DNA of 43,342 bases from NCBI GenBank assembly GCA_016210745.1, contig JACQTO010000224.1, positions 1 to 43,342 of the forward strand, read 5' to 3'. This DNA is from Betaproteobacteria bacterium. Lineage in GTDB: Bacteria; Pseudomonadota; Gammaproteobacteria; Burkholderiales; SG8-39. The notes below the pieces were generated by a model. It was given only the letters and a program-made list of their open reading frames with translations. It was not told the DNA's origin and did not search any database. The position numbers were made by a program, and so were the translations under genes. Of this stretch, positions 19,503 to 28,128 are shown piece after piece; positions within the stretch are counted from its first letter, which is position 1, and each line of letters opens with the position of its first letter.

Positions 19503-21677
19503 ATGAAGAAGCCCGCCGGCAGGCGAGGAAAAGATCCCTTCCTGGAGCGCGAATCGGCCCGTTACGAGGCGCCGATTCCGTCGCGGGAGTTCATCCTCGA
19601 CACGCTCGCAGAGGCGGGCGCACCGCTAGCCGAGACCGATCTCGCTCGCTCGCTCGGCATTCGTTCCTCGGAATACGAGGCCTTTTCGCGCCGTCTCGCT
19701 GCAATGGAACGCGAAGGCCAGATACTGCGCAATCGCAAGGGCGCGCTGCTGATTGCAAAAAAACTGGACCTCGTCGCCGGGCGAGTCGATGGCCACGCGG
19801 AGGGCTACGGGTTTGTCACTCCCGACGATGGCGGTGCCGATTTGTACCTGTCACAGCGGGAAATGCGCAAGGTGCTGCACCGCGACCGCGTCATGGTGCG
19901 CGCGGGGGCCCTCGATCGCCGCGGCCGAGCCGAAGCGACCATCGTCGATGTGATCGAGCGTACCAATACCCGCATCGTCGGGCGATTTCAGCGCGAGCAC
20001 GCGCTCGCGTTCGTCGTCGCCTCCGACCGGCGCATCAGCCAGGAAATCCTGATCGAGCCGGGTGCTGAGGGCAAGGCGCAACCGGGACAGGTGGTCGTGG
20101 TCGAGTTGACCGCCCAGCCCAGCGTCGATTTCCGCGACGTCCACACCCAGCCTATCGGCCGCGTGGCCGAGGTGCTCGGCAGCGCGACCGATCCGGGTAT
20201 CGAGATCGAAATCGCGCTGCGCAAGCACGACCTTCCGTTCGAATTTTCCAAGGCTGCAATGGCGCAGGCTGAGGCATATCCTCCCAAGCCGCGCGCCAGC
20301 GACAGCGAGGGGCGCATGGATCTGCGCGAGCTGCCGCTGGTGACCATCGACGGCGAAACCGCGAAAGACTTCGATGATGCGGTGTTCTGCGAACGCGATG
20401 GCCGGGGTTTCAGGCTCATCGTGGCCATCGCCGATGTGAGCCACTACGTGCGCCACGGCGATGCGCTGGACGCCGACGCTCGCGAGCGCGGGACATCGGT
20501 GTATTTCCCGCGCCGGGTCATTCCCATGCTGCCTGAGCGGCTCTCGAACGGGCTGTGTTCGATCAACCCGGAGGTGGACCGCCTGTGCATGGCCTGCGAC
20601 ATGAAGATCACCGCCGCGGGCGAAGTCCGCGACTACCGCTTCTACGCGGCGGTCATGCGCTCGCGCGCGAGGCTGACCTACACCCAGGTCGCTCAAACGC
20701 TGGCCGACCCGGAGGGCGATTCGGCACGCAAGTTCGCGCCGCTGCTTCCTGAGTTGCAGGCGTTGTACCGCTTGTACCGGGTGCTGGCCAAGGCGCGCAA
20801 GGCGCGCGGGGCAATCGATTTCGAGACCATCGAGACGGCGTTCGTGTTCGACGACCGGGGCAGGCTGGAGAAGATCGTTCCCGTCGAGCGCAACGACGCG
20901 CACCGCATCATCGAAGAATGCATGCTCGCGGCCAACGTGTGCGCCTCCGAGTTCCTGCGCAAGCACAAGCATCCGGCGCTTTACCGCATTCATGAAGGCC
21001 CGACGCCGGAAAAACTGGCCGGTCTGCGCGATTTCCTGAAAGGATTCGGCCTCGACCTGGGCGGAGGCGATGACCCGCACGCCAAGGATTATGCGCGGCT
21101 GCTCGAGTCGATCAAGCACCGGCCCGATGTGCAATTGCTGCAGACGGTGCTGCTGCGCTCGCTCAAGCAGGCCAAATACAGTCCGGAGAACGTCGGCCAT
21201 TTCGGGCTCGCGTATGAGACCTACACGCACTTTACCTCCCCGATACGACGCTACCCCGACCTCCTGGTGCACCGCGCCATCAAGGCGGTCCTGGCGAAAA
21301 AGACATACAAGCCGGGCAACTGGACCGAATTGGGCGAGCACTGCTCGCGCACCGAGCGCCGTGCCGACGAGGCGGGTTGGGAGGTGGAGGCGTTCCTCAA
21401 GTGTTACTACATGCGCGACCGAGTGGGCGATGAGTTCGACGGCTCGATCAGCGCTGTGACCGGTTTCGGCATCTTCGTCGCATTGGATGATGTCTACGTC
21501 GAAGGCCTGGTGCACATTTCGGAATTGGGCACGGACTACTTCCAGTTCGACGCAGCCCGGCATGAGTTACGCGGCGAGAGGACGCGCAAGCGGTTTCGCC
21601 TTGCCGACCGAGTGAGGGTGAGAATCGTGCGCGTCGATCTCGATCTCGCGCGCATGGACTTCGTTCTCGCGGAATGA
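19503..21677 (+). CDS. rnr: Ribonuclease R
   Basis: RNase R is a processive 3'-5' exoribonuclease that degrades structured RNA. The 724-residue protein has an N-terminal helix-turn-helix region (about 20-85) and cold-shock domains. The RNB catalytic domain carries its metal-binding acidic cluster around KDFDDAVF (288-295) and [12 protein letters not shown] further on. One S1 domain (about 640-722) ends the protein. It stops directly after S1, so the long lysine-rich tail of E. coli RNase R is missing. The stop overlaps rlmB by four bases. Confidence 0.95.
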   Translation: MKKPAGRRGKDPFLERESARYEAPIPSREFILDTLAEAGAPLAETDLARSLGIRSSEYEAFSRRLAAMEREGQILRNRKGALLIAKKLDLVAGRVDGHAEGYGFVTPDDGGADLYLSQREMRKVLHRDRVMVRAGALDRRGRAEATIVDVIERTNTRIVGRFQREHALAFVVASDRRISQEILIEPGAEGKAQPGQVVVVELTAQPSVDFRDVHTQPIGRVAEVLGSATDPGIEIEIALRKHDLPFEFSKAAMAQAEAYPPKPRASDSEGRMDLRELPLVTIDGETAKDFDDAVFCERDGRGFRLIVAIADVSHYVRHGDALDADARERGTSVYFPRRVIPMLPERLSNGLCSINPEVDRLCMACDMKITAAGEVRDYRFYAAVMRSRARLTYTQVAQTLADPEGDSARKFAPLLPELQALYRLYRVLAKARKARGAIDFETIETAFVFDDRGRLEKIVPVERNDAHRIIEECMLAANVCASEFLRKHKHPALYRIHEGPTPEKLAGLRDFLKGFGLDLGGGDDPHAKDYARLLESIKHRPDVQLLQTVLLRSLKQAKYSPENVGHFGLAYETYTHFTSPIRRYPDLLVHRAIKAVLAKKTYKPGNWTELGEHCSRTERRADEAGWEVEAFLKCYYMRDRVGDEFDGSISAVTGFGIFVALDDVYVEGLVHISELGTDYFQFDAARHELRGERTRKRFRLADRVRVRIVRVDLDLARMDFVLAE

Positions 21678-22411
21678 AGCCCACGCGCACCATCTTCGGC
21701 TTTCACGCGGTTCTTGCGCGGCTGCGCGCCGACCCTGCTTCGGTGTTCGAGATATTTCTGGATCAGACGCGCCAGGACGCGCGCGCGAGGGATCTCGTCG
21801 CGGCGGCCGAGCGCTCGGGAGTACGCCTGCTGCGGGTCGCGCCTGCGCGGCTAGACGGCTTCGAAGGCGCCGGTCGACATCAAGGCGTGGTGGCGACGGT
21901 GAGGGAACTGCAGAAGCGCATCGGTCTGGAGGACCTGCTCGATGCGCTCGCCGAGCCGCCGCTGCTGCTGGTGCTCGACGGCGTCACCGATCCGCACAAC
22001 CTTGGCGCGTGTCTTCGGGTTGCCGATGCGGCGGGTGCGCATGCGGTGATCGCACCGAAGGACCGTGCTGCCGGAATCAACGCGACCGTTTCCAAGGTTG
22101 CCAGCGGCGCGGCGGAAACCATGCCCTACTACATGGTCACCAATCTGGCTCGAACGCTTGCGGATCTGAAGGAGCGCTCAATCTGGGTCCTCGGGGCCGA
22201 TGAGCGCGCCGAACAAGCGCTGTACGACGCCGACCTGCCGCAATCCTTGGCGTGGGTGCTGGGCGCCGAAGGCGAGGGGATGCGGCGCCTGACGCGCGAG
22301 CGCTGCGATGCGCTGGTCAGAATCCCGATGTCGGGGAGCGTTGCCAGCCTCAACGTTTCGGTCGCGAGCGGCGTCTGCCTGTTCGAATCGCGGCGGCGTC
22401 GCCTCAAATAA
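21674..22411 (+). CDS. rlmB: 23S rRNA (guanosine-2'-O-)-methyltransferase RlmB
   Basis: RlmB methylates the ribose of G2251 in the peptidyl-transferase region of 23S rRNA. The 245-residue SpoU-family protein has an N-terminal substrate-binding domain. The knotted methyltransferase motifs are [29 protein letters not shown] and [17 protein letters not shown]. It follows rnr with an ATGA overlap, the conserved rnr-rlmB pair, and converges on the DsrE-like gene with an 8-base overlap. Confidence 0.96.
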   Translation: MKPTRTIFGFHAVLARLRADPASVFEIFLDQTRQDARARDLVAAAERSGVRLLRVAPARLDGFEGAGRHQGVVATVRELQKRIGLEDLLDALAEPPLLLVLDGVTDPHNLGACLRVADAAGAHAVIAPKDRAAGINATVSKVASGAAETMPYYMVTNLARTLADLKERSIWVLGADERAEQALYDADLPQSLAWVLGAEGEGMRRLTRERCDALVRIPMSGSVASLNVSVASGVCLFESRRRRLK

Positions 22412-23009
22412 ACAGGCTCACGTCGGCATCCTTTGCCATGGGCAAAAAAGTCGCAGCGCCGCAATACTCCTTCACTTCGGGGATGAAGTCCTCGGGCGTA
22501 TATCCGAACAGGTCTACGGTCATCTGGCAGCCGATCAGATTTACGCCGCCCTCGATGCAGGCCTGACGCAGTTCCTCCACCCCTGCGACCCCCTTGTTGG
22601 TGATGGTTCTCTTCATGAGCGTCGTGGCGAAGGATTCGAATCCCGGCAGGACCGCTTGCACGGCGTTCGGAATGTTCCAATTGACGCTCTTGAACCAGTC
22701 CGGCCCGAAGGGCATTTTCATCGGCATGCCCGGATTGCCGAGCGGGCTGATCTTCAGATCACCCAGGTCCTTCTTGAGCAGTTGCAGCCCGTAAAAGGTG
22801 AAGAATACCGATACCTCCCAGCCCAGCGCGGAGGCGGTGGAGGCGAGGATGAACGGCGGATAGGCCCAATCGAGGGTGCCCTTGGTGGCAATGATGGTCA
22901 TCGAGGGCGTTTTGTTCGCCTTCAGTTCGGCGAGCTTGCGCGGCAGAATTTCGTCCAGCCGGCGCGCAATCAGATCGTCGAGAGCCTTGGTGTCGGCAGC
23001 CTGATTCAT
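22404..23009 (-). CDS. DsrE/DsrF-like family protein
   Basis: The 201-residue product belongs to the DsrE/F/DrsH-like group (peroxiredoxin-like fold). An N-terminal helical segment of about 35 residues precedes the core ([34 protein letters not shown]). The C-terminal part has [17 protein letters not shown] with a conserved cysteine typical of sulfur-trafficking members. A second cysteine lies in EYCGAATF. A strong GGAGGTAA ribosome site precedes the ATG. The family often accompanies sulfur oxidation genes; here no such partner is adjacent, so the role is open. Confidence 0.83.
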   Translation of the reverse strand: MNQAADTKALDDLIARRLDEILPRKLAELKANKTPSMTIIATKGTLDWAYPPFILASTASALGWEVSVFFTFYGLQLLKKDLGDLKISPLGNPGMPMKMPFGPDWFKSVNWNIPNAVQAVLPGFESFATTLMKRTITNKGVAGVEELRQACIEGGVNLIGCQMTVDLFGYTPEDFIPEVKEYCGAATFLPMAKDADVSLFI

Positions 23010-23126
23010 GGATTACCTCCGAGCGACGCTGTCACAGAAGGCCATTCTTGCACTGCCGCCGCGATTTGGCGACTACTATACGTCGCGACCTAAATCGCGC
23101 CGCTTGTTGTTACGGGTCGGGATGTT

Positions 23127-23288
23127 GCGCGGACGAAAAACCGTCCGCGCGGATCGCCGATTGCGCACGGATGATAAGGCCATCCGTGCGCAATCGACGA
23201 TCTCGAATGAAAACCAAAACCGCCCCGGTCTTATCCACAACCGTGTTTTTCGTACGGATGCTTCTTATCCGTACGAAAAACACGGTTG
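23127..23288. repeat. Cluster of three long hairpins upstream of rpsF
   Basis: Three consecutive inverted repeats occupy the 489-base gap between the DsrE-like gene and rpsF. Hairpin 1 has 9-bp arms (23127-23135/23142-23150). Hairpin 2 has 15-bp arms (23159-23173/23181-23195), extended by a further 5 bp across a 2x2 internal loop (23152-23156/23198-23202). Hairpin 3 has perfect 22-bp arms (23238-23259/23267-23288). All have loops of 6-7 bases. None is followed by a T-tract. The rest of the gap holds only a promoter-like sequence. Confidence 0.75.
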
Positions 23289-23352
23289 GCGCGCGCAGCG
23301 CGCAAGTCCGCTGGCAGCATGACACAGGGCTTAAGACGCCGTATATAGTAGT

Positions 23353-23382
23353 TTGCTTCCCGCACGCCGTTTCGCTTATAAT
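23353..23382 (+). promoter_or_regulatory. Candidate sigma70 promoter of the rpsF operon
   Basis: A perfect TATAAT (23377-23382) lies 18 bases after TTGCTT (23353-23358), about 117 bases upstream of the rpsF start. The expected leader is about 110 bases, enough for ribosomal-protein autoregulation, but no defined S6:S18 binding structure was worked out here. Confidence 0.55.
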
Positions 23383-23498
23383 TCAGCCCCTTGAGCCGCT
23401 CTAACGGCGGTTATTTTTCGAGTGGCCGAATCCCTCGGCCGCCGATTCCTTGCCTTGCCGGTGTCGCAGCCGGGAGGCCACAGACCATAAGGAGCCTT

Positions 23499-23891
23499 AT
23501 GCGACATTACGAAATCGTTTTTATCGTTCATCCGGACCAGAGCGAGCAGGTCCCGGCGATGATCGAGCGCTATCGCGGCACGGTCACCGCGAAAGGCGGG
23601 AAGATGCACCGCCTCGAGGACTGGGGCCGGCGCCAGTTGACCTACCCGATCCAGAAGGTCCACAAGGCGCACTACGTGCTGATGAACATCGAGTGCGACA
23701 GCGACACGCTCGGCGAATTGGACCATGCCTTCAAGTTCAACGATGCGGTGCTGCGCCATCTCATCGTCAAGATGGACCGGGCCTGGACCACGCCTTCGCC
23801 GATGATGAAAGAAGAGAAATCAAGGTCGGTGCTGAGCCCGAGCGAGCCGCCCAAGCCGGCGGAAACGCCGGCGCCGCCGGCGAGCGCGTGA
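23499..23891 (+). CDS. rpsF: 30S ribosomal protein S6
   Basis: S6 binds the central domain of 16S rRNA together with S18. The 130-residue protein begins [18 protein letters not shown] and contains [18 protein letters not shown] and the [12 protein letters not shown] strand. An acidic/Pro/Ala-rich tail ([11 protein letters not shown]) follows. The ATG at 23499 follows AAGGAGCC. It heads the rpsF-priB-rpsR-rplI operon. Confidence 0.97.
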   Translation: MRHYEIVFIVHPDQSEQVPAMIERYRGTVTAKGGKMHRLEDWGRRQLTYPIQKVHKAHYVLMNIECDSDTLGELDHAFKFNDAVLRHLIVKMDRAWTTPSPMMKEEKSRSVLSPSEPPKPAETPAPPASA

Positions 23892-23900
23892 TTACCCCGC

Positions 23901-24209
23901 TTGGCGGCTGAGAATCTGATCGTGTTGCGCGGTAGGATCGTCGAACTGGACGTACCGAGGCGCACGCCGGCAGGCATCCCGATCCTGAAGTTCAGGCTGA
24001 GCCACGAATCGGTGCAGGACGAATTGGGCACGCCGAGAAAGGTCAGTTGTGAAATCGCAGCGGTGGCATTCGACCGGGAAGCCAGGCTGGTTTCGGCCGC
24101 GCCCTTGGGCACGGCCATGACGGTAACCGGATTCATCGACCGCAAGGGACATTCCAGCCGTCAGGTGGTTCTGCACGCAGTGCAAATCGAATTCGAGACA
24201 GGAGAGTAG
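23901..24209 (+). CDS. priB: Primosomal replication protein PriB
   Basis: PriB is a small OB-fold single-strand DNA-binding protein that bridges PriA and DnaT at restart primosomes. The 102-residue product has the SSB-like pattern LRGRIVELDVPRRTPAGIPI and FRLSHESVQ, and ends in QVVLHAVQIEFE. It sits between rpsF and rpsR, the conserved location. No ATG is available at the 5' end. The start is taken as TTG at 23901; GTG at 23922 is an alternative that removes seven residues. Confidence 0.9.
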   Translation: MAAENLIVLRGRIVELDVPRRTPAGIPILKFRLSHESVQDELGTPRKVSCEIAAVAFDREARLVSAAPLGTAMTVTGFIDRKGHSSRQVVLHAVQIEFETGE

Positions 24210-24212
24210 AGC

Positions 24213-24521
24213 ATGGCAACGATGGGAAGATCCGGTGGTGGCCGATTCGGCAAGGGCAAGGGCAAATTCGGCAAGGACGGCAAGGAAAAGAAGAAGGTCA
24301 GCGCCTTGTTCAAGCGGCGCAAATTCTGCCGCTTTACCGTAGAGAAAATCGAGTGGATCGACTACAAAGATGTCGATTTGCTGAAAGACTTCATCGCCGA
24401 GAACGGCAAGATCATTCCGGCGCGCATTACCGGGACCAAGACCGGCTACCAGCGCCAGCTTTCGGACGCGATCAAGCGGGCGCGGTTCCTGGCGCTGCTG
24501 CCTTACACCGATCTGCATTGA
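24213..24521 (+). CDS. rpsR: 30S ribosomal protein S18
   Basis: S18 pairs with S6 on the 30S platform. The 102-residue protein has a Gly/Lys-rich N-terminal extension ([18 protein letters not shown]) of about 25 residues over the E. coli protein. The conserved body follows ([38 protein letters not shown]). A GGAGAG ribosome site precedes the ATG, three bases after priB. Confidence 0.97.
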   Translation: MATMGRSGGGRFGKGKGKFGKDGKEKKKVSALFKRRKFCRFTVEKIEWIDYKDVDLLKDFIAENGKIIPARITGTKTGYQRQLSDAIKRARFLALLPYTDLH

Positions 24522-24534
24522 CAGGACAGCCACC

Positions 24535-24990
24535 ATGCAAGTTATTCTTCTCGAAAAAGTGGTAAACCTCGGCGGCCTGGGCGACGTAGTCAAAGTCAAG
24601 GAAGGCTATGGACGCAATTTCCTGATTCCCCAGGGCAAGGCCAAGCGCGCCACGCCGGCGAACCTGGCGGAATTCGAAAAACGACGCGCCGAGCTGGAAA
24701 CTGCGCAGTGGCAAGCGCTGACCGCGGCGCAGGAAAAAGGCGCCAAGCTCGACGGATTGACGGTGCAGATCACGCAGAAGGCCGGCGTCGACGGACGTCT
24801 GTTCGGCTCGGTGACGACCGTCGACATCGCCGAGGCGCTGGCGGCGCAAGGCTGTCCGGTGGAGCGCGCGCAGATCCGCCTGCCGGAGGGGCCGCTCAAG
24901 CAGATCGGCAACTATTCGATCGCCATTGTGCTGCACACCGATGTGGTCGTGCATATCACCGTGACGGTGTTGGGGGAACAGACGCTGTAG
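24535..24990 (+). CDS. rplI: 50S ribosomal protein L9
   Basis: L9 is a two-domain protein at the base of the L1 stalk that helps maintain reading frame. The 151-residue product starts [19 protein letters not shown] with the signature [13 protein letters not shown]. The long connecting helix (about 40-75) and C-terminal rRNA-binding domain ([16 protein letters not shown]) follow. Length is normal. It ends the rpsF operon and is followed by a terminator-like hairpin. Confidence 0.97.
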   Translation: MQVILLEKVVNLGGLGDVVKVKEGYGRNFLIPQGKAKRATPANLAEFEKRRAELETAQWQALTAAQEKGAKLDGLTVQITQKAGVDGRLFGSVTTVDIAEALAAQGCPVERAQIRLPEGPLKQIGNYSIAIVLHTDVVVHITVTVLGEQTL

Positions 24991-25021
24991 CACCCGGGGC
25001 ACGACACGCGCGACAATTTCG

Positions 25022-25043
25022 GAGGGCCCGCACGCGGGCCCTC
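25022..25043 (+). terminator. Terminator-like hairpin after rplI
   Basis: A GC-rich hairpin (GAGGGCCCG/CGGGCCCTC, loop CACG) lies 31 bases after the rplI stop. It is followed by TGCATTT and not by a strong T-run. It is a plausible but weak intrinsic terminator for the rpsF-priB-rpsR-rplI operon. Confidence 0.6.
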
Positions 25044-25074
25044 TGCATTTCCCCCCAAATCCCGGATCCCAGAT

Positions 25075-25243
25075 CCTAAGCCGGACGAGCCGGAACCAAG
25101 GAACCTGCCGTTTATCAATCTCCCCCTTTTCGTGCAGTTGCAAGCAACTGCACGAAAAGGGGGAGACGAATTTAGAGACCAAATCTTCGCCGAATTTGTC
25201 AACAGTCAACTTGTAAGTGCCTAAATCAGGATCCCGAATCCTG
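25075..25243 (-). repeat. Dispersed palindromic element, copy 4 (best preserved)
   Basis: This is the most intact copy, in the rplI-dnaB gap and reverse to copies 2 and 3. The central inverted repeat is perfect: 22-bp arms at 25120-25141 and 25144-25165 around two unpaired bases. The TTCCGGCTCG-type flank lies on the left. The conserved flank with TTGTCAACAGTCAACTTGTAAG lies on the right, ending CCCGAATCCTG as in copy 1. A second small hairpin (CGAA-GA-TTT ... AAATTCG, read on the minus strand) is conserved beside the core. Confidence 0.9.
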
Positions 25244-25317
25244 TTTCCTGGAGTAGCATGATCATTCAGGCACCGCACGCGCGGTGGTAGAATTTTTCCG
25301 GTATCGATGCGCAAAAA

Positions 25318-26700
25318 ATGGTTCAGCCCCAAGCCTCCGCCGACGCAGAACTTCTCGCACTCAAGCTGCCGCCACACTCGATCGAGGCCGAGCAGTCGGT
25401 GCTCGGCGGGCTCCTGCTCGACAATACCGGGTTCGAACGCATCGCCGATGTCATTCTCGACAGCGATTTCTACCGCGATGACCATCGCCGGATCTACCGC
25501 CATATCGCCAGGCTGATCGAGAGAAGCAGGCCGGCCGACGTAGTGACGGTCGATGAATCGATCAAGGGGAGCGAGGACAAGGACAAGACCGGCGGTTTGG
25601 CGTATCTCGGGGCGCTGGCGCAGAACACGCCCTCGGCGCACAACATCCGGCGCTATGCCGAAATCGTGCATGAGCGGGCCATCATGCGCCGGCTGGTGCA
25701 GGTCGGCTCGGAGATCGCCGACGCGGCGCTCAATCCGATGGGTAAGGACGTGGGGCAGATTCTCGACGAGGCCGAATCCAAGGTGTTCGAGATTGCCGAG
25801 TCGGGCTCACGCGGGAGGCAGGGCTTTCAGGACATCCAGCAGCTCCTGACACGGGTGATGGAGCGGGTGGACATGCTCTTTCATCGCGACAACCCATCGG
25901 ATATCACCGGGGTGCCGACCGGATACCACGATCTGGACCAGAAGACCTCCGGACTCCAGGGAGGCGACCTCATCATCGTCGCCGGACGCCCAAGCATGGG
26001 CAAGACCGCATTGGCTTTGAACATCGCCGAGCACGTTGCGGTCGAGAACCGGTTGCCGGTTGCGGTATTCAGCATGGAAATGTCCGGCCAGCAGCTCGCC
26101 CTGCGCATGCTGGGGTCCATCGGGCATCTCGACCAGCACAAGCTGCGCACCGGGCGACTCACGGATGACGACTGGAATCGGCTCACCAACGCGGTGGGCA
26201 AACTCCACGAAGCGCCGATTCACATCGACGAGACCCCGGCGCTCAACGCCTTGGAGTTGCGCGCCCGAGCGCGGCGCCTGCATCGCCAGTACGGCACCCT
26301 CGGACTGATCGTGGTCGACTACCTGCAGCTCATGCAGGCGAGCACGACCGGTGAGAACCGCGCCACTGAAATCTCCGAGATCTCGCGCTCGATGAAGGCG
26401 CTCGCCAAGGAACTCAATGTGCCGGTGGTGGCTTTATCGCAGTTGAACCGCGGCCTGGAGCAGCGGCCAAACAAGCGTCCGGTGATGTCGGATTTGCGCG
26501 AGTCCGGAGCGATCGAGCAGGACGCGGACCTGATTCTTTTCATCTACCGCGACGAAGTCTACAACCCGGACTCGCCTGAAAAAGGCTCGGCCGAGATCAT
26601 CATCGGCAAGCAGAGGAATGGCCCGATCGGCATGGTAAAGCTCACCTTTCTTGGCGAGCACACCCGTTTCGAAAACTACGCCCAGCCGGGTACGTTCTGA
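25318..26700 (+). CDS. dnaB: Replicative DNA helicase DnaB
   Basis: DnaB is the hexameric replication-fork helicase. The 460-residue protein has the N-terminal domain (LPPHSIEAEQSVLGGLLLD), a linker, and a RecA-like domain with Walker A GRPSMGKT (223-230). Walker B (LIVVDYLQLM), ALSQLNRGLEQRPNKRP and the final DLRESGAIEQDADLI follow. It is full length and has no intein. A TAGAAT box at 25288-25293 is a possible -10. The 327-base gap upstream holds only a terminator-like hairpin and copy 4 of the dispersed repeat. Confidence 0.97.
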   Translation: MVQPQASADAELLALKLPPHSIEAEQSVLGGLLLDNTGFERIADVILDSDFYRDDHRRIYRHIARLIERSRPADVVTVDESIKGSEDKDKTGGLAYLGALAQNTPSAHNIRRYAEIVHERAIMRRLVQVGSEIADAALNPMGKDVGQILDEAESKVFEIAESGSRGRQGFQDIQQLLTRVMERVDMLFHRDNPSDITGVPTGYHDLDQKTSGLQGGDLIIVAGRPSMGKTALALNIAEHVAVENRLPVAVFSMEMSGQQLALRMLGSIGHLDQHKLRTGRLTDDDWNRLTNAVGKLHEAPIHIDETPALNALELRARARRLHRQYGTLGLIVVDYLQLMQASTTGENRATEISEISRSMKALAKELNVPVVALSQLNRGLEQRPNKRPVMSDLRESGAIEQDADLILFIYRDEVYNPDSPEKGSAEIIIGKQRNGPIGMVKLTFLGEHTRFENYAQPGTF

Positions 26701-26812
26701 AAAATGGGGTCAGAGTAACAGTTGAAAAATGGGGTCGGAGTAACATTTCAACCAAGCGATCCGGCGTCGGTTCGCTGTATTCGAGAAATGTTACTCTGAC
26801 CCCATTTTTCCA
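26700..26812. repeat. GGGGTCAGAGTAAC-type palindromic repeat
   Basis: Directly after the dnaB stop are two direct copies of GAAAAATGGGGTC(A/G)GAGTAACA (from 26700 and from 26724). One inverted copy lies at 26786-26810, so 26724-26748 and 26786-26810 form a long, almost perfect stem around a 37-base loop. This motif is widespread in bacterial intergenic regions and is often linked with RAYT/IS200-like transposases (established knowledge); no transposase is present here. The tail of the repeat runs into the stop codon of the alcohol dehydrogenase gene. Confidence 0.8.
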
Positions 26813-26816
26813 TTTT

Positions 26817-27941
26817 TCAAAAAGCGATCACCTGCCGCACCACGCTGGCGTCGGCAAGCGCATCCATCGCCTCGTTGATCTTTTCCAGCCTTATGGTGCT
26901 GCTCACCAGTTTATCCACCGGCAGCCTTCCCTGGCGGTAGAGCCCAATGAAGGTCGGAATATCGCGGCTGGGCACGCAGGATCCGATGTAGCTGCCGCGG
27001 ATGGTGCGCGCCTCGGCTACCAAGCGCGAAAGCGGAAAATGAAACGCTCGCGATGCTTCCGGCAGGCTCGTGCTTACGGTTCTGCCGCCGCGTCGCGTGC
27101 AATCGAGCGCCTGCTCGAAAGCCTCCACCGAGCCGCTGACCTCGAGCGCCGCATCCACGCCCTGCGGCACCAAGGCGCGCACCGAAGCGGCCGCGCCGTC
27201 GCCGGAGACGAAGTCCGTGGCCCCCAGCGCGAGCGCCAGACTGCGCTTGTTTGGGTTCGAATCCACCGCGATGATGCGCGTGGCGCCGGCGCTGCGCGCA
27301 CCGAGGACGGCGGCAAGGCCGACGCCCCCGAGCCCGAACACCGCAACGGATTCCCCCGGCCGAATCGCGGCGGAGTAGAGCGCGCTGCCGGCGCCGCACA
27401 TCACGGCGCAGCCGAACAGGCTCGCTTCGATGAAGCCAAGGTCCTGTGGAATCTTGACCAGCGACTTCTCCGACACCAGCGCGTACTCGGCGAATGCCGA
27501 CAGGCCCATGTGATGATGAATCAAGGCGTCGCCGGATCGCAGATGCGGGCCTCCAGTGATCAAGCGCCCTTCGCGATTGGCCTGCGTGCCGCGCTCGCAC
27601 AGATGGGGCTGGCCCTCGACGCAGCGCACGCATAGCCCGCATTGGGTCAGAAAGATCAGCGCCACCCGATCCCCGGGCGCCACCGACTCGACGCCCGGCC
27701 CGACCTCGGCGACCACGCCGGAGGCTTCGTGGCCGGGAACGATCGGCAGGGGCCAGCGCCGATCGCCGTTGACCACCGACAGATCCGAATGGCACAAGCT
27801 GGCGGCCTTGATCTGCACCAGCGCTTCGCCTGCGCATGGAGCAGGCACCGTCACGGTTTCGATCGAAAGCGGGCGCGAGCGCGCATACGGCCGGGGACTG
27901 CCGGCCGTTCTCAGCACTGCGGCTTGAAACGTACTAGGCAT
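26817..27941 (-). CDS. Zinc-dependent alcohol dehydrogenase (MDR family)
   Basis: A medium-chain dehydrogenase of 374 residues. Catalytic zinc ligands are Cys50 (ASLCHSD) and His71/Glu72 (GHEASG). Structural zinc ligands are Cys101, Cys104, Cys107 and Cys115. The Rossmann motif is GLGGVGLAAVLGA, with an acidic residue following (AVDSN) that suggests NAD. It probably oxidises an alcohol or reduces an aldehyde; the substrate is not evident. The ATG at 27941 begins the usual N terminus; the frame is open further upstream but that part lacks family features. The stop codon abuts a palindromic repeat. Confidence 0.9.
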   Translation of the reverse strand: MPSTFQAAVLRTAGSPRPYARSRPLSIETVTVPAPCAGEALVQIKAASLCHSDLSVVNGDRRWPLPIVPGHEASGVVAEVGPGVESVAPGDRVALIFLTQCGLCVRCVEGQPHLCERGTQANREGRLITGGPHLRSGDALIHHHMGLSAFAEYALVSEKSLVKIPQDLGFIEASLFGCAVMCGAGSALYSAAIRPGESVAVFGLGGVGLAAVLGARSAGATRIIAVDSNPNKRSLALALGATDFVSGDGAAASVRALVPQGVDAALEVSGSVEAFEQALDCTRRGGRTVSTSLPEASRAFHFPLSRLVAEARTIRGSYIGSCVPSRDIPTFIGLYRQGRLPVDKLVSSTIRLEKINEAMDALADASVVRQVIAF

Positions 27942-28012
27942 AGGTCTGGGCCCCGTGCGAAAGGTGCGGGAGAATTCTAAAGGTAATCCGTGCACCCCGC
28001 TCGCGCCTCGCG

Positions 28013-28041
28013 TTGCGTTTCGTTTGCCCTCGCGGTAGATT
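28013..28041 (+). promoter_or_regulatory. Candidate promoter of the crotonase gene, similar to 35690-35718
   Basis: TTGCGT (28013-28018) and TAGATT (28036-28041) are 17 bases apart. The spacer and the sequence after the -10 resemble the region at 35690-35740: both have a TTCGT start to the spacer, TAGATTGT, then CACG, GGGTGG and a T-rich stretch. It lies 88 bases upstream of the chosen ATG of the crotonase gene. Confidence 0.45.
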
Positions 28042-28128
28042 GTGGCCACGCGGGTGGCCTCCATTTTTCCCCGGCGGCTCACAGGCGGGACGGCCCCGCG
28101 CTTCGCAACCAACCCGGCCTTGATTCAC

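Noticed and set aside
19851-21563. Long minus-strand open frame of 570 codons opposite rnr
   Set aside because: Antisense shadow of RNase R; low-complexity composition and no recognisable domain.
23110-23325. Short open frames across the hairpin cluster upstream of rpsF
   Set aside because: They arise from the inverted repeats themselves (similar peptides on both strands) and lack ribosome sites.
27942-28112. Upstream extension of the alcohol dehydrogenase to 28112
   Set aside because: The extension has no family similarity and overlaps the promoter-like sequence of the divergent crotonase gene.
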